Origin: Elmis aenea
Taxonomy: Eukaryota; Arthropoda; Insecta; Coleoptera; Elmidae
Assembly: GCA_947652605.1 (NCBI GenBank)
Contig: OX393578.1
Span: 36,027,470 to 36,091,469, forward strand
Length of the DNA stretch: 64,000 nucleotides
Direction: 5' to 3'
Below the pieces are notes generated by a model. The model saw only the letters and a program-made list of their open reading frames with translations, was not told the DNA's origin and did not search any database. A program made the position numbers and the translations under genes. Shown here piece by piece: positions 1 to 11,322 of the stretch (position 1 is the first letter of the stretch; every line of letters begins with the position of its first letter).

Positions 1-691
1 ATCTCCAAAATACATAATCGATTCTAATTAACTTAGTTCTATACCCGATACAAACAATAACTAGGTATGTCATGATCTTTATGACACAATACACAATTCT
101 TTGGTAGGAACCTGTTAAGTACAATATTAAGTAATATCAACAAAACTATTGAGCCATGTACGTATTCAATAAAAAAACGTGGAAAAACCCGAAGCGGGTT
201 TATATTCTGTTGGTTGTCTGACTGTATGTAAAAAAAATATTCAGCTTGCAAAAAAACTTGTAAAACAAATCGTTTTTCACTTTAACTTATTTTCCAACTT
301 GGTAAGAAGTCGTTACATCACACTATAGTATAGTGACTATACATATATACATTATGTATTTGCTACCTGTCTCTTGTTTGCATAAAAAAAGAAAAGCGAA
401 TAATGCTCTCACGTTTAAGTTATCATTTTGTAAAAAAAATGAATGTATAAAACTTAGTTACAGTAATAAACGCTTCAATATAACAATATCGTGTTATATT
501 TCAATGTAATTAATGAAATTTAAAATTTAAAATAATTTTTGTATGATTAATAATAAAATATTAATGATATATTCGAAATTAAGATCTTATATTTTTGTCC
601 TAAATTGTTTTTAATAATTTTAGTAGAATAAACACACTAAGACGTGTAATTTTATTCAAAATGATAAATTAACGTCACATATCAACATATC
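1..691. other. AT-rich stretch with no recognisable gene
   Basis: Homopolymer-rich AT sequence with frequent stops in all frames. A short frame on the minus strand near 39-251 has AT-driven composition and no motif I recognise. Nothing supported here. Confidence 0.6.
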
Positions 692-1112
692 ATAATAGTT
701 ATTTATGTATCAAGGCCAAAAAGTGTAACTTTTTCGGCCGCGTCTGGTTTGCTGGCCGAGACGTAGTCGAGGCCAGCAAACAGGCAAGGCCGAAAAAGTA
801 CGTTTTGGCCGAGGTGCATATTATATTTTTTGTGCGATCGAATTAAAAACAATTTAAATTTTTAGTAATTTTCAAAATTATAGGTTAGAAACTACGTGAC
901 ATTCTGTCACTGACAGATGACGGCGTATGTACTGCATTACCGGCCGTCTCCTTAGCAACGGCCGTAAAAGTTACTTTTTCGGCCGTTGCTAAGGGTAACG
1001 GCCTGAAAAGTAACTTTTACGGCCGTTGCTAAGGATAGGGCCGGTAATGCAGTACTTTATGGTTGCTAACGCGTCCGTCAAACAGCTGTTTCTAGTACGA
1101 TCGCATAAAAAA
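692..1112 (+). repeat. GC-rich palindromic repeat, copy 1 of 3 (longest form)
   Basis: A GC-rich, CpG-rich island in AT-rich surroundings, repeated at 20989-21335 and 61689-62087. It opens with ATAATAGTTATTTATGTATC and ends near a GATCGCA motif followed by an A run. Two hairpin zones are visible. The first (about 714-810) pairs GGCCAAAAAG with its complement and encloses a smaller stem, TTTGCTGGCC with GGCCAGCAAA. The second (about 937-1055) pairs a CTGCATTACCGGCC arm with GGCCGGTAATGCAG and contains repeated CGGCCGTTGCTAAGG units and their complements. TGTGCGATCGA near 829 mirrors the TACGATCGCA near the end, so the core may be a terminal-inverted-repeat element. No transposase frame. I could not assign it to a superfamily or find a convincing target duplication. 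Confidence 0.75.
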
Positions 1113-2199
1113 CATCTTATTACATTTTTTTATTGATTAATGTCTACTTGACAATAAAATTTAACAAATGAAATCAAATGGTTGAAAGCCTATTGTTATA
1201 ACCTCTGACGGGTTGAAAGACAACATGACCTATAGGCAAATTAGTGATTGGTATGTTAATAGTTTCTAAAAGTTGTTGATAAAAATGTTATCGAACAATT
1301 TAAAAAAATAAAAATGCGCGTATAGCAGTAAGTAACGAAATACATGCGATTCAGGCTATAATTTAATAAGTTTCCTTTCATCCTTGCATTGTAAATCCTC
1401 ACCATCTGCGCATAATCATTATAAAATTATTTTAAATAGCTTGTTAGTGTCCGAATGAAAGCATTGCTTAACAAAATTTTTAATTTTACATCTTGCGCCT
1501 TTTTACAGCTTGACGTTTGTACAATGGAGATGGAAATTTTTCTTGACTTTACGATGCTATGAGGCACAAAGTGCTGGATCTTTTCTTTATTAAAGTTTAA
1601 GTTATGTCTATTGTAGCATATAATTTTAATTCCAGTGCTGTACCAGTTATTACATGGAAGAATTCTAACAAGATTGATTGTTAAGGTTCACGTAAACTGC
1701 CGTAAAAATCAATTGTTAATGACACGGACTTAATGAACCGTTTAATTCGATTGTGTAACTTGCACTTGTGCATGTGATTTTTATTTCGTTGCTCTATGTC
1801 AAGCTCTTCGGTGGTGGTCTAGTAACATGTCATAATCGGCTGTAAAACCAGTTTAATAATTCATTTATTATATTGGGAAGCGGCTTTAACAAAAACTCTT
1901 CAGCGCATATGACATTCAGTGGTATGGAAAATAAAGTTGAACAGTCAGAGAGCGCTTATAGTTGGCAAATCCTTTCGCAAAGTAGAAGAAACTGCACTGA
2001 TTAATTAACGAGTCTAAAAATATTTATATGACATTATTAATGTGCATTTTTTTAGCTTAATTTATATTTTAAGGGTTAAACAATAAACAAAAGGTAACAT
2101 TTTTGGCAGTAGCTTTTCTATAAGTGCATTAAGTAATCTTGGTGAATAAATCTGTTTCAGATTTTTTTAAACAGCGAAATCCAAAACTTGTTTTAATTA
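1113..2199. other. No gene seen
   Basis: AT-rich sequence without a long open frame, repeat structure or RNA gene that I can recognise. Confidence 0.55.
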
Positions 2200-2201
2200 T
2201 A

Positions 2202-2932
2202 CAGTGTGGTCCACATGTAAACGGTAAGAGCTACAAAGAAGTTTAAATAAGACAAATTGTTCCCGTTTCTGACAATGAGACCTATTCAGTGATGCTTTAA
2301 TGTTTTAATAAAGTTCCATGGCACGCTAGATAATAAACAAAAATCAAAATTGGCATTATTTTAAATCGTTATATTTGATGGTACAAAAATATTTTTGGGG
2401 AAAATGTTACAGATTTTTTTACGAACTGTGAAATGAAAACATTTGCTTATTTCAATATGTTTAAATTTATGGCTTTCTATAGCTTCATAGGGAGTTTTTA
2501 ATGAATGGTTTCTGTTTTGAACCTAAATATCAAAATAAATACATTAAACCTTATCTTACTGAAGAGAGGAAAAAAATGCTTTTTCATGAGGTCATAGCCA
2601 ACTATGTTTTTTTTTTAAGAAAATGCAAGTTTGTAATTTATCTAAGAATTTAAACAATATTGAACGTTCTCATTTTACAGTGTGTAGAAAAATCCACAAC
2701 TTTTTTCCCAAAAATATTTTTGTACCATCAAGTATAATCAAGTTACAAACGGTCTTTTAAAAAATTTCCATTTTGATTTTGCTTTATTATCTAGCGTGTC
2801 ATGGAATTTTTCTAAACATTAGCATCACTGAATAGGTTTCAGAAAGGAGAACAATTTGTCTACTTTAAACTTTTTTGTAGCTCTTATCGTTTATAAGATC
2901 CCAATAGTGGTCCTTCTATGTGGACCACTCTG
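2202..2932. mobile_element. Foldback element, family FB-1, complete copy
   Basis: The two ends are long inverted repeats of roughly 200 bp each, starting CAGTGTGGTCCAC on the left and ending GTGGACCACTCTG on the right, with TA on both sides (2200-2201 and 2933-2934). Matching internal blocks on the two arms include the segment near the Phe/Lys-rich AAAAATATTTTTG run and the sequence around TCTAGCGTGTCATGGAA. The arms surround about 270 bp of unique AT-rich sequence without a coding frame. The left arm lacks about 25 bp present in the right arm just inside the terminus. The TA target and termini suit a non-autonomous element mobilised by a Tc1/mariner-like transposase; that is inference from family knowledge. 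Half copies lie at 22025-22267 and 26447-26720. Confidence 0.8.
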
Positions 2933-3033
2933 TATAAAACTAGTATTCCTAGCAAAAATTAATATGTTTACAATATTTTTTATTTTGGTGAAATAAAAAT
3001 AATGTTTTCGAAATTATCTTCATTAAAAATTAA

Positions 3034-4495
3034 TAAGAGACGAAATAAAGAAACTAAATCTTAAGAAGTCTCCAGGCATGGACCTTATAACAGCCAGAAT
3101 GTTGAAAGAATTGCCAAGGAAAGGAATAGTCCTTATAACATATATATTTAACGCCATCTTAAGATTAGGGTATTGGCCAAAACACCTAAAAACTGCACAA
3201 ATAATCATGATTGGCAAGCCTGGAAAAGAACCTACAAATGTCAAGTCCTATCGCCCAATTAGTCTGCTACCGTCCATTTCTAAACTGCTCGAAAAGCTAG
3301 TACTCCACAGAATTAATGAAGACTTGGATCCCCAAGAATGGATTCCAGATCATCAGTTTGGGTTCCGGCAGGCCCATTCCACAATACAACAAACGCACCG
3401 CATCGCGCATGCAATCAATAAGGCGATAGAAAACAAACAGTACTGCTCAGCGGTGTTTCTTGACATCAGTCAAGCGTTTGACAAGGTTTGGCACCCAGGA
3501 CTGCTGTATAAGACTAAAAGAATTCTTCCTACATCGTACTTTAACCTCTTTAAATCATACTTAAGTGAGAGACAGTTCCAAACTAAAGTGGGCGAGGAAA
3601 GATCAAACAACTTCCCAATTGCATCAGGAGTGCCACAAGGCAGTGTTCTTGGTCCAATATTATACGTACTGTATACATCTGACCTGCCGACAACACAAAA
3701 TACAATTACAGGAACATTCGCCGACGATACGGCTATCCTGGCAAATCATCATGACCCTATAGTCGCCTCGCAATATGTCCAGGAGCACTTGAGCCTGCTT
3801 CAACAATGGCTACACAGATGGCGAATAAAAATAAATGAGACTCAGTCGGCCCAAGTGACATTTACCCTTTGCAAAGGCTCCTGTCCACCAGTTAACGTGA
3901 ACAATGTGGAAATACCACAAACAAACGAAGTCAAGTATTTGGGACTGCACCTGGATAACAGATTAAACTGGAAAACACATATCCTAAAAAAACAAAAACA
4001 AATCAACCTACGAATAAAAGAAGTGAATTGGCTAATAGGTAGGAAATCGCGAGTGTCACTAGAAAACAAGGTACTAATTTACAAAGCCATAATTAAGCCC
4101 ATATGGACATACGGAATAGAGCTGTGGGGCTGTGCCCGTAAGAGCAATATTGCAATCATACAAAGGTGCCAATCAAAAATGCTTCGGCAGATTGCGGATG
4201 CCCCCTGGTACGTGTCCAATCATACCCTACATAAAGACCTTAATATACGCACCGTTCAAGATACCATAATAGAAAAAATAGCAAAACATCACCAGGCCCT
4301 GGATCAGCACGAGAATCCACTACTAGAGCCACTGCTGGAGCCTGACTGCATAAGAAGATTGAAGAGAGTGTGGCCCCTAGACGAAAGATAGGGTGTTTCC
4401 GAGGCAACGTCGCTGGATGTTGACCTCATCACGTCATTTAAATCACCAGAACCAAATAATTCTGATTGCCGATCAAAGTGTAAAAAAAAAAAATA
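3034..4495 (+). mobile_element. 5'-truncated jockey-like LINE with target duplication
   Basis: The insertion is bounded by a perfect 12-bp direct repeat, ATTAAAAATTAA, at 3022-3033 and 4496-4507. It starts inside the reverse transcriptase coding region, which is the usual 5' truncation of target-primed reverse transcription, and ends with a short 3' untranslated region and an A run (about 4482-4493). The endonuclease and any ORF1 are missing. The open frame and intact duplication argue for a fairly recent insertion. Confidence 0.85.
3078..4391 (+). CDS. Reverse transcriptase of a jockey-like LINE (N-terminally truncated)
   Basis: This encodes the reverse transcriptase of a non-LTR retrotransposon, which copies element RNA into DNA at a nicked chromosomal target. 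Motifs in order (counted from the Met at 3078): YRPISLLPSISKLLEKL from about residue 58; FGFRQAHST near 94; FLDISQAFD at 127-135 with the first catalytic Asp; SGVPQGSVLGP at 183-193; and the FADD catalytic pair at 214-217. The C-terminal part has a YGIELWG motif and a PWYVSN..LHKDLNI block typical of insect jockey elements. The frame is open upstream to the element boundary at 3036 (KKSPGMD motif just before the Met), so the Met is internal and not a true start. The protein is about 451 residues from the boundary against roughly 900 for a full EN-RT protein, so it is not autonomous. No stops or frameshifts. Confidence 0.9.
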   Translation: MDLITARMLKELPRKGIVLITYIFNAILRLGYWPKHLKTAQIIMIGKPGKEPTNVKSYRPISLLPSISKLLEKLVLHRINEDLDPQEWIPDHQFGFRQAHSTIQQTHRIAHAINKAIENKQYCSAVFLDISQAFDKVWHPGLLYKTKRILPTSYFNLFKSYLSERQFQTKVGEERSNNFPIASGVPQGSVLGPILYVLYTSDLPTTQNTITGTFADDTAILANHHDPIVASQYVQEHLSLLQQWLHRWRIKINETQSAQVTFTLCKGSCPPVNVNNVEIPQTNEVKYLGLHLDNRLNWKTHILKKQKQINLRIKEVNWLIGRKSRVSLENKVLIYKAIIKPIWTYGIELWGCARKSNIAIIQRCQSKMLRQIADAPWYVSNHTLHKDLNIRTVQDTIIEKIAKHHQALDQHENPLLEPLLEPDCIRRLKRVWPLDER

Positions 4496-4547
4496 ATTAA
4501 AAATTAAATTTATTAGCAGATAAAGAATGAATTTCAAAGTTTGTTAA

Positions 4548-4700
4548 TACATTGTCATTCGAATAGTTTGCAACAAATAGAAAAGTTTTTGATCATCGAT
4601 TTCTCAGAATATTTTTTTTCTTGATAAAAAATAGTGCATGGCACAAAAATTATTTCAAAATGAAAAATGTTAAATATAAATTTATGTTTAGTTAAATTTA
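4548..4700 (+). repeat. Dispersed repeat DR-1, copy 1
   Basis: A diverged repeat with a core resembling GCAACAAATRGAAAAGTTTTT followed about 40 bases on by a TTCTTGATAAAAAA-type block. Related copies lie at about 17590-17760 (+), 18240-18410 (-), 18560-18745 (-) and 38355-38500 (+). The source element is not identified. Confidence 0.5.
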
Positions 4701-5310
4701 AAATTTTCTAAATTGCTTTATTATCAATTTTTAAGTTACATTTAATATTACTAAGTATTTCGCGTTTGAAATCGCAATATTGCAAAGTAAAAGTGAATAA
4801 TTATAAAACTGATTGGTTTTGCGTTTCATTAACCCATTTTTCTGCAAAGAAAGTAAATATTTGCTATGAATTTTAATATTCGCAGGAAATTGTTTAATTA
4901 AAACAGATTTATTGCTGAAATGAAATCGAGAACGAGCTAATTGAGAATAAAATATTATCATCCACTAGCAAAATGGGTTCATAAATTATTTAATAGCTAT
5001 AATATTTAATGAAAGATAAATGTTTGGTAATTAAACGTAAATTACATTGTCCTCTAATTAAGGAAAAATTAGTGAATGTTATGTGAGCAAATTAAATTTG
5101 TGCGCCAGTATGTATTTGTACTTTTTAGTTGTTTTGACTTTTTATAATTGCAAAAATTGTTGAAATTAAAATTTATTTGTATACAAACATAGGTGCAATA
5201 TTTTACGTTTATTAATAGGTATATATTTAAGTTTTAAAAATTGATTTAAATTCTTAACAATAAATAAATTTTGTCGTACCTGTTAAAAAAAAAAAATAAT
5301 GACTGTAAGC
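4701..5310. other. No gene seen
   Basis: AT-rich, with a minus-strand frame near 4731-4961 that has no recognisable motif and is judged to be chance. Confidence 0.5.
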
Positions 5311-5657
5311 TAGTGATTCTCAACCTGTGGGGCGCGAAGAAAATCGAAAGCTAACCTATGCTACAAATGACAAGAGTCACACAAACGATAGGTTTTTAAT
5401 TAGCCTAATAACTAGTGTTTTGGATTTCATTGTGTTTTTAAGTTTATATAAACAAGAAAAGGTACAAACAAGAATACACATTTTTAAAATATAAGTACAT
5501 AACAAATAGTTCGGAGACGGTTGAGCAATTAAAAAAGTATTTTGACAGAACAAGAGGATTTGGAAGGGGGACAATAAAAGTTGATATGAAAAGGGGGACG
5601 CAATAAAATTTGATGTAGAAAAGGGAAGAGCAACGACAAAAAGGTTGAGAAACACTG
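5311..5657. mobile_element. hAT-like miniature element with GTTCTCAACC-type ends
   Basis: The left end reads TAGTGATTCTCAACCTG and the right end AAAAGGTTGAGAAACACTG, an imperfect inverted pair of the CAGTGRTTCTCAACC type known from several hAT families. The interior is about 300 bp, without coding capacity but with GGGGGAC runs on the right side. I do not see a clean 8-bp target duplication, so the copy is old or one edge is eroded. Confidence 0.5.
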
Positions 5658-6909
5658 CATAATCATTGCTTTAGAGTAAAATCTGTCTTTCAAGTATAAA
5701 ATTCATATTTATATTATCTGCGTGAATGTAGTCTGAAGTTGTACATTTTATAAACATGGAGCATTATTAATTTGATGCAAAAACCCATAGCATTTAACAA
5801 AACTAAATTTTAAACTTGTAAGATTTGTAAGAAAAAATTCTATTATAAAATATATCTTAAGATTTGTATATTTATATATAAAATAAGCAGTAATACACGA
5901 GAATCCAGCATTCGATCATCTTTGACTATTTCTTTTTAATTTGCATAAATTATGATATTATTTAGGAGTTAATAAATCACTGTAAATTTAAAAATTTGCA
6001 GAACATAACGGTTTAACAGCTTTCGCAAAAACTTATAATACCTAATACAAAATTTTTTTTTAAGACATTTGTTGATTTACAGTCTTATAAAGGATAATTA
6101 ATCGGAATTTTTAAATGCGAATGTGTGATTTTAGCACAAATTAAAATACAAATCGGAATAAAAAAGGCGAACACATTCGTATACTTATATAAAAAACAAT
6201 ACATTCATCGTAAAAATTTTGTGTCCCTTCAAAAACGAATGAATTCACCACATTATAAAAGTTGAATTTCTTACCCTACCAATTGTAATAAATAACTATG
6301 GACATCAAGTGTCTTAACATATAGCACACATATTCTTGTTTTATAGTTGCGAAAATTTTAAATAACTTTATACATGGTAGTTATATGCATAAACAAAGAA
6401 CATTTTTTATTCTTTTTTTTATTATAGGTTTTAACAAACGGATACCCTAATGAATTAACAAACTTGTTTAGAATCAGCGGGAAGCTGCAAATTATAACTT
6501 TACACAAAGGTTAATTTGTTTTAAAAGAACAGCTAAAACCGACTTGGAAAAAATAAATTATCGTTTAAAAGCTGCACGAGTGCTAAACAAAACTTTGGCA
6601 ATAAATAAACTTTCATTATAAGACATCAAAAATATATAGTTTCAAATCGTAGAATAGAACAACAACAATCTTATAAGAATAGAGCTACATGGGTGCATTT
6701 TGTCTTACTATTTGGTACTATAATAATAAAAAAAAAGTACCAATACCATTAAAATAACGTGTGCTAGTGTTTTGTTTAAACATATTCTAAAACATAATAG
6801 AACACTATCAGTTCTGACATTTGTTTGATTAATAAATGTTAAATTGCATAAACACTTTCTTAACTTCACAAAATATCCTTTTAAGTTAAAAGAAGCTTAT
6901 TATTTTATA
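5658..6909. other. No gene seen
   Basis: AT-rich sequence with no supported feature. Confidence 0.5.
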
Positions 6910-6911
6910 TA

Positions 6912-7365
6912 CCGGGTGATTTACTTTGACTGTCTTACCCTTATAACTTTATTATTTTAAGGGAAAACCTCTAGAAATCTTCCGGCCAGAAAATCAGTTG
7001 GTACCGATCAATTTTTAGGCTGGAAAATAAGTCTTTACAGGCCTAGGACAGAAAGTAACTGGTTGCCATGGTGATGAGTTATTTTGTTGATTTGCGCCGT
7101 CAAACAAGCGTCAATATACCACCAAGCGAGTTTACACCTGTAGTTTGTTAAGTTATTGTTTGATTATGGATGGCGATGATAGTGATTTTGGTGACGCAGA
7201 AAAAATATTGTACGTAACATACCCGTAAAAAGTGTTTACTGGACTCGTATCCTTTCAGGACTCGCCAAGGCTCGTCCCAAAACTGTCTACTCGTCCAATA
7301 AAAGTACCACTTTCCCGACTTCTTACGAAAATAAATATTATTTCGATGAATTATACCAGACTTGG
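6912..7365 (+). mobile_element. TE 5' end plus start of an ORF, family TE-C (module copy 1)
   Basis: The piece begins CCGGGTGATTTACTTTGACT after TA, the same kind of terminus as at 29836 and 31663. About 250 bp downstream, at 7167, is an ATG opening a short acidic reading frame, MDGDDSDFGDAEKILYV, that stops after about 20 codons. This looks like the N-terminus of a lost transposase or partner protein; the family is not recognised. From about 7245 a second module with repeated ACTCG motifs follows. The same two modules recur at 17815-18230, but there the first is inverted relative to the second. Confidence 0.5.
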
Positions 7366-7954
7366 GATCGTCAACTTTTTTTCTGATTAAGTATTTAATT
7401 CTAAATCCATTTACGCGTTAAAAATAAACATACCCTGAGGAACATTTCTGCACTTATTAATTTTAAACTATCTCATTGAAAAGTTTTTTACTGAAAAACC
7501 ACCTACGTCAAAACATAATTCTCGTTCAACATCATAATGTAAGTCAAAATTTTGTCGGTATTTAACTCATCATTAATTAAACTCACCTTTTTTTTAAATA
7601 ATAGTATCAAGCTAAAATTTTATGATTAAGTTATTATAATAGTAATTAAGTATTTGCACTGACGTTGGTGTTGAGACGTAATTACACTAACCACATATAA
7701 AAACGCCGATTAAAAGTAAAGTTTCGACAAAGGTACAATAAATCATTTCTTCAAGCGCTTGTCAGATGTTTATTTACACTCTCGAATATATGAAAATAAT
7801 GAGACAGTGATTGAAAAATGGATCTTAGATATTAAGGACTTTATGGAATATATAATATTGAATAAAGTTATAAAGAAAACAATTTTGAAAAAATCATAAA
7901 AATTTAAGAAATTTTCAAAAACTTAATACAACACGTCTTTTTAATTTTTACCTA
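7366..7954. other. No gene seen
   Basis: AT-rich sequence with no supported feature. Confidence 0.5.
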
Positions 7955-8656
7955 CAAGGGATGGTCACGATACGTTGTCGCTAGAATTTGATTAAGGCTG
8001 TGTTTATTGCATTAAGGATATCAAAACTAAATGTTTACCAGAGTTATCCGTGCCACTGGCCATTTTTTTCAGAAAAATAGGGGAAAAACTGAACAATTGG
8101 TATAAAACGTAATTTTTGCGATTGCGTTGGTCTTGAAACTGTCGGAGACAGAATCGAAATTTTTCTATTTACCAATGCGCGCAACTTTGCAAGTAAAATG
8201 ATGCAACGTTTTTGAAAAAATCTTGAACGGTTCCGGAGGAAAACGTCAAAAACGAAACAAGCGCTATGATTTGAGAAGTTCTGGTATATCTGTATAACTA
8301 TGTCTATGGTACTTGCATAGGCGTTTAACATAGCGAAAACCGTTTTTACAAAGGCCTCGTTTTATCGAGTTTTTCTCCGGAACCGTTTAAGATTTTTTCA
8401 AAAACTTTGCACTATTTTGCTTGCAAAGGATGCGCGCATTGGTAAATAGAAAAATTTCGATTCTGTCTATGACGGTTTCATGGTCAACGCGATCGAAAAA
8501 ATTACTTTTATTATTAAACTCCTCAGTTTTCCCCCTATTTTTCCGAAGAAAATGGCCTGTGGCCTGTGGCACGTATAACATTTAGTTTTGATGTTCTTGA
8601 TGCAATAAACACAGCCTTAATCAAGTTATAGCGACAACGTATCATGACCTTCCCTG
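7955..8656. mobile_element. Foldback element, family FB-2
   Basis: Two inverted arms of about 290 bp (roughly 7955-8243 and 8365-8656) enclose a loop of about 120 bp. Outer ends read ACAAGGGATGGTCACGATAC on the left and the complement of CAGGGAAGGTCATGATACG on the right; the inner end of both arms contains GAACGGTTCCGG or its counterpart. The right arm has a local 9-bp duplication (GGCCTGTGGCCTGTGG). No transposase. A single-arm fragment of the same family lies at about 51190-51425. Minus-strand frames within the arms are by-products of the palindrome. Confidence 0.75.
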
Positions 8657-11045
8657 GTTAGCATACACACTGACGTCAAACCGTGACCAATACGCAGCAT
8701 TTCGGAATACAAACTTTTAAAATCCCACCTTAATAAATTTAACTGAATATTAATTTCAAGAGTTTAAAAAGTACAGATAACATGTATTTTAAATAAAGTC
8801 ATTCGAATCATTTTGTGTAAGGTTAAAAACTTATTGATTGAAAATTATTGTAGTCGACAGTTCTCAAAAACGTTATAATAAAAATTTAAAATGCAATAAT
8901 CTACTGTGTTTAAAGAAAAACAAATTATACTTAAAAGAACGTGCATAATTATTATGGATCGTGTAATACACTCCTTAGTAATATTTATTCAAGGTATATG
9001 TTAAACATTTTATTTAAATATTTTAAGTCATCAAAGTACTTTTTTTAAACCATAAACAATGATCCAAATTATCCCAAAAAAAACTATTTATCGCACTTAG
9101 TTTTAATGTTTTGGACTTGTGAGTTTAGGTATTAATTAAATATTCAAATTTAAGGCCATTAACAAATTCTAGCTTCATTCATCTAATTCACCGCCTTTAA
9201 TTTTTATACCCACGATACGATAATGATCCACTTTCTATTTTTCTTAGACTCATCATTCACGGTTCTCCCACTGAATGATTGTATGTAAATCAACTAAAAA
9301 TTATACAAATTGGCACATCAACTCCTTCAGTGTCAGTACTCCCATTAAAAGTGAATTACTTTCAAATTTAAATTTAATAAATAAGACATTATTCTCATGA
9401 TATGTATACACAACTCTCACTATATTTAAACAATTTTATAATCTGCTCTTATGTGTGTTATTAAAGTATGTCATTTTGGTTTTTTAATCCTTTGTGATAG
9501 CCGCGTTTGTAAATATTTATGTAGACGTACGTAAACAGCTAATCACTTTATAATTGGTGATTAACAGTCTCAGCTTTTTATTTGACGTGCAATGTAAATA
9601 ATTATTTAAAAATTGAAATTGACTTTCGAAAAAAGTGGTAATGTACAGAAATTTATTGTCAAATTTTTATACTATATTTTTTTCACTAATAAATATTAGA
9701 AACTAAAAATTCAGATAAATGGACAAAATGAGTTTAAGATTTATTTTAAATCAGCTGTTGAATTTTAGATAAACAGAATCGTCTTTTACTCATAAATGTA
9801 TTAAAGACAATAATAAACTTTTTTGCCAATTTCTAGAGCCGCTTGAACATCGAAAATCTGTAAAACTTTATATTCTGTCAGTTTTGTCAATTTTGTTGCT
9901 TTTATAGCAACGTTATTACAAACGGTGATTAAATATTGTGAATCTATCTCAATTATTTTTGGTTTTATATCATTTAACTATTTTATCATTGAGCTTATTA
10001 TTGTCTCAGTTTTAAAACGTAAAATAAATCTTACAACCATAAACAATTTACATAACCTTTAAATTCATAACAAGTGTTGCTATATTTTTACAAACACCTA
10101 TAATAAATCTTAGTAATCTTAAAATAGTTGATTATTTAACAAACTAGGACCATTTCGCAAACAAAAACCAAATAATGCAACTCGTTAAAATTCACATACA
10201 AAAGTGATACAACTTTTTTATAAAATATACTCACATTTTTACAGTTGGAACTATGCCTCAAGTTAAGAATTACTTTTTTAAATTTCTATTGTTACTACAT
10301 ACAAACGAGGTTATTCGTTAAAGAAAGTGTATAATAGTGATCCTTTTAAATTTAAAAAAATAAGAATTGTTCCTAATTATATCTTTAATTCCAATACAAA
10401 CCCGAGAGAAATTTGTAATAAAAAAATCGAGAGTATGAAAGTCTATCCATAAAAATTTATGTGAATTACTCCGAATATATTTTTTAAAGTATACTATAAA
10501 GGTTGTGAATAAATAATTTAAAAAAAAAAAGATTTTTCGAAGATTGCTCGCTTTCAATAGTTTATTATTTTTAACCGTGATGATTTTAAATCGACCTATT
10601 TCTACTAGTTACTTAAGGAGTTGAGTAAGTTACTTAAAATACTTGACATCGCATTTTTCATAACTAGTACATCCAATTTTACTTTCTTTTAGAAATGTGA
10701 GCAATTTTTGTTCAAATAAATTTCTCTTCAGGGCCCGTGTTGATAATTTAACAGTATTATACACTATTCATTTGCACTTTCTGAACAATTTTCAAAAACA
10801 TTTGGAATCTGCGTTTCACTAATTTATTTAAAAAAAAAATTTATCAGTGCGGTATAAAAGAGAAATTAACGATATTTATATTCCTCTTTAAACGCATATT
10901 GTATTTTTAAGGTTATAGTTCTAACTAAAATTTTAAAAAAATGCATATAAACATACATATAAACTAATAGTTTCAAAGATAAAGGGTAACCATAAACTTG
11001 AAGATGTTTGCCTAACCTGCCATAATCAAAATACCCCCATTTATA
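8657..11045. other. Gene-free AT-rich stretch
   Basis: Unique-looking AT-rich sequence. A minus-strand frame near 10318-10557 is AT-driven and not accepted as coding. Confidence 0.5.
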
Positions 11046-11322
11046 TCGGGATGCTCAAAAAGTTTGGTTTATTCACCTTTAATCGGTGATTTGGCAGATT
11101 TACGACAACGAGTCGAATATACTTGTACACAATTAAAAATATAGGTACCAGGTATTTTTGTGCGCATTTTTATGGGAGGTAGAACTGAAATATGTGTTTA
11201 ACTTCAAATTAAAAGTCGTCGCATAGAACATTCCATTTAGTGATGCAAGATTTTACGTAACTCATATTTTATTTCATATCACGTAAAATAAACTGTCTCC
11301 AGTTAATAACTTAAACACCCTG
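11046..11322. mobile_element. Possible small TA-flanked miniature element
   Basis: The right end reads AAACACCCTGTA, a terminus shared by many insect miniature elements and by the piece starting at 15438 in opposite orientation. The left end, CGGGATGCTCAAAAAG, is a weak inverted match. About 277 bp, non-coding. Confidence 0.35.
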
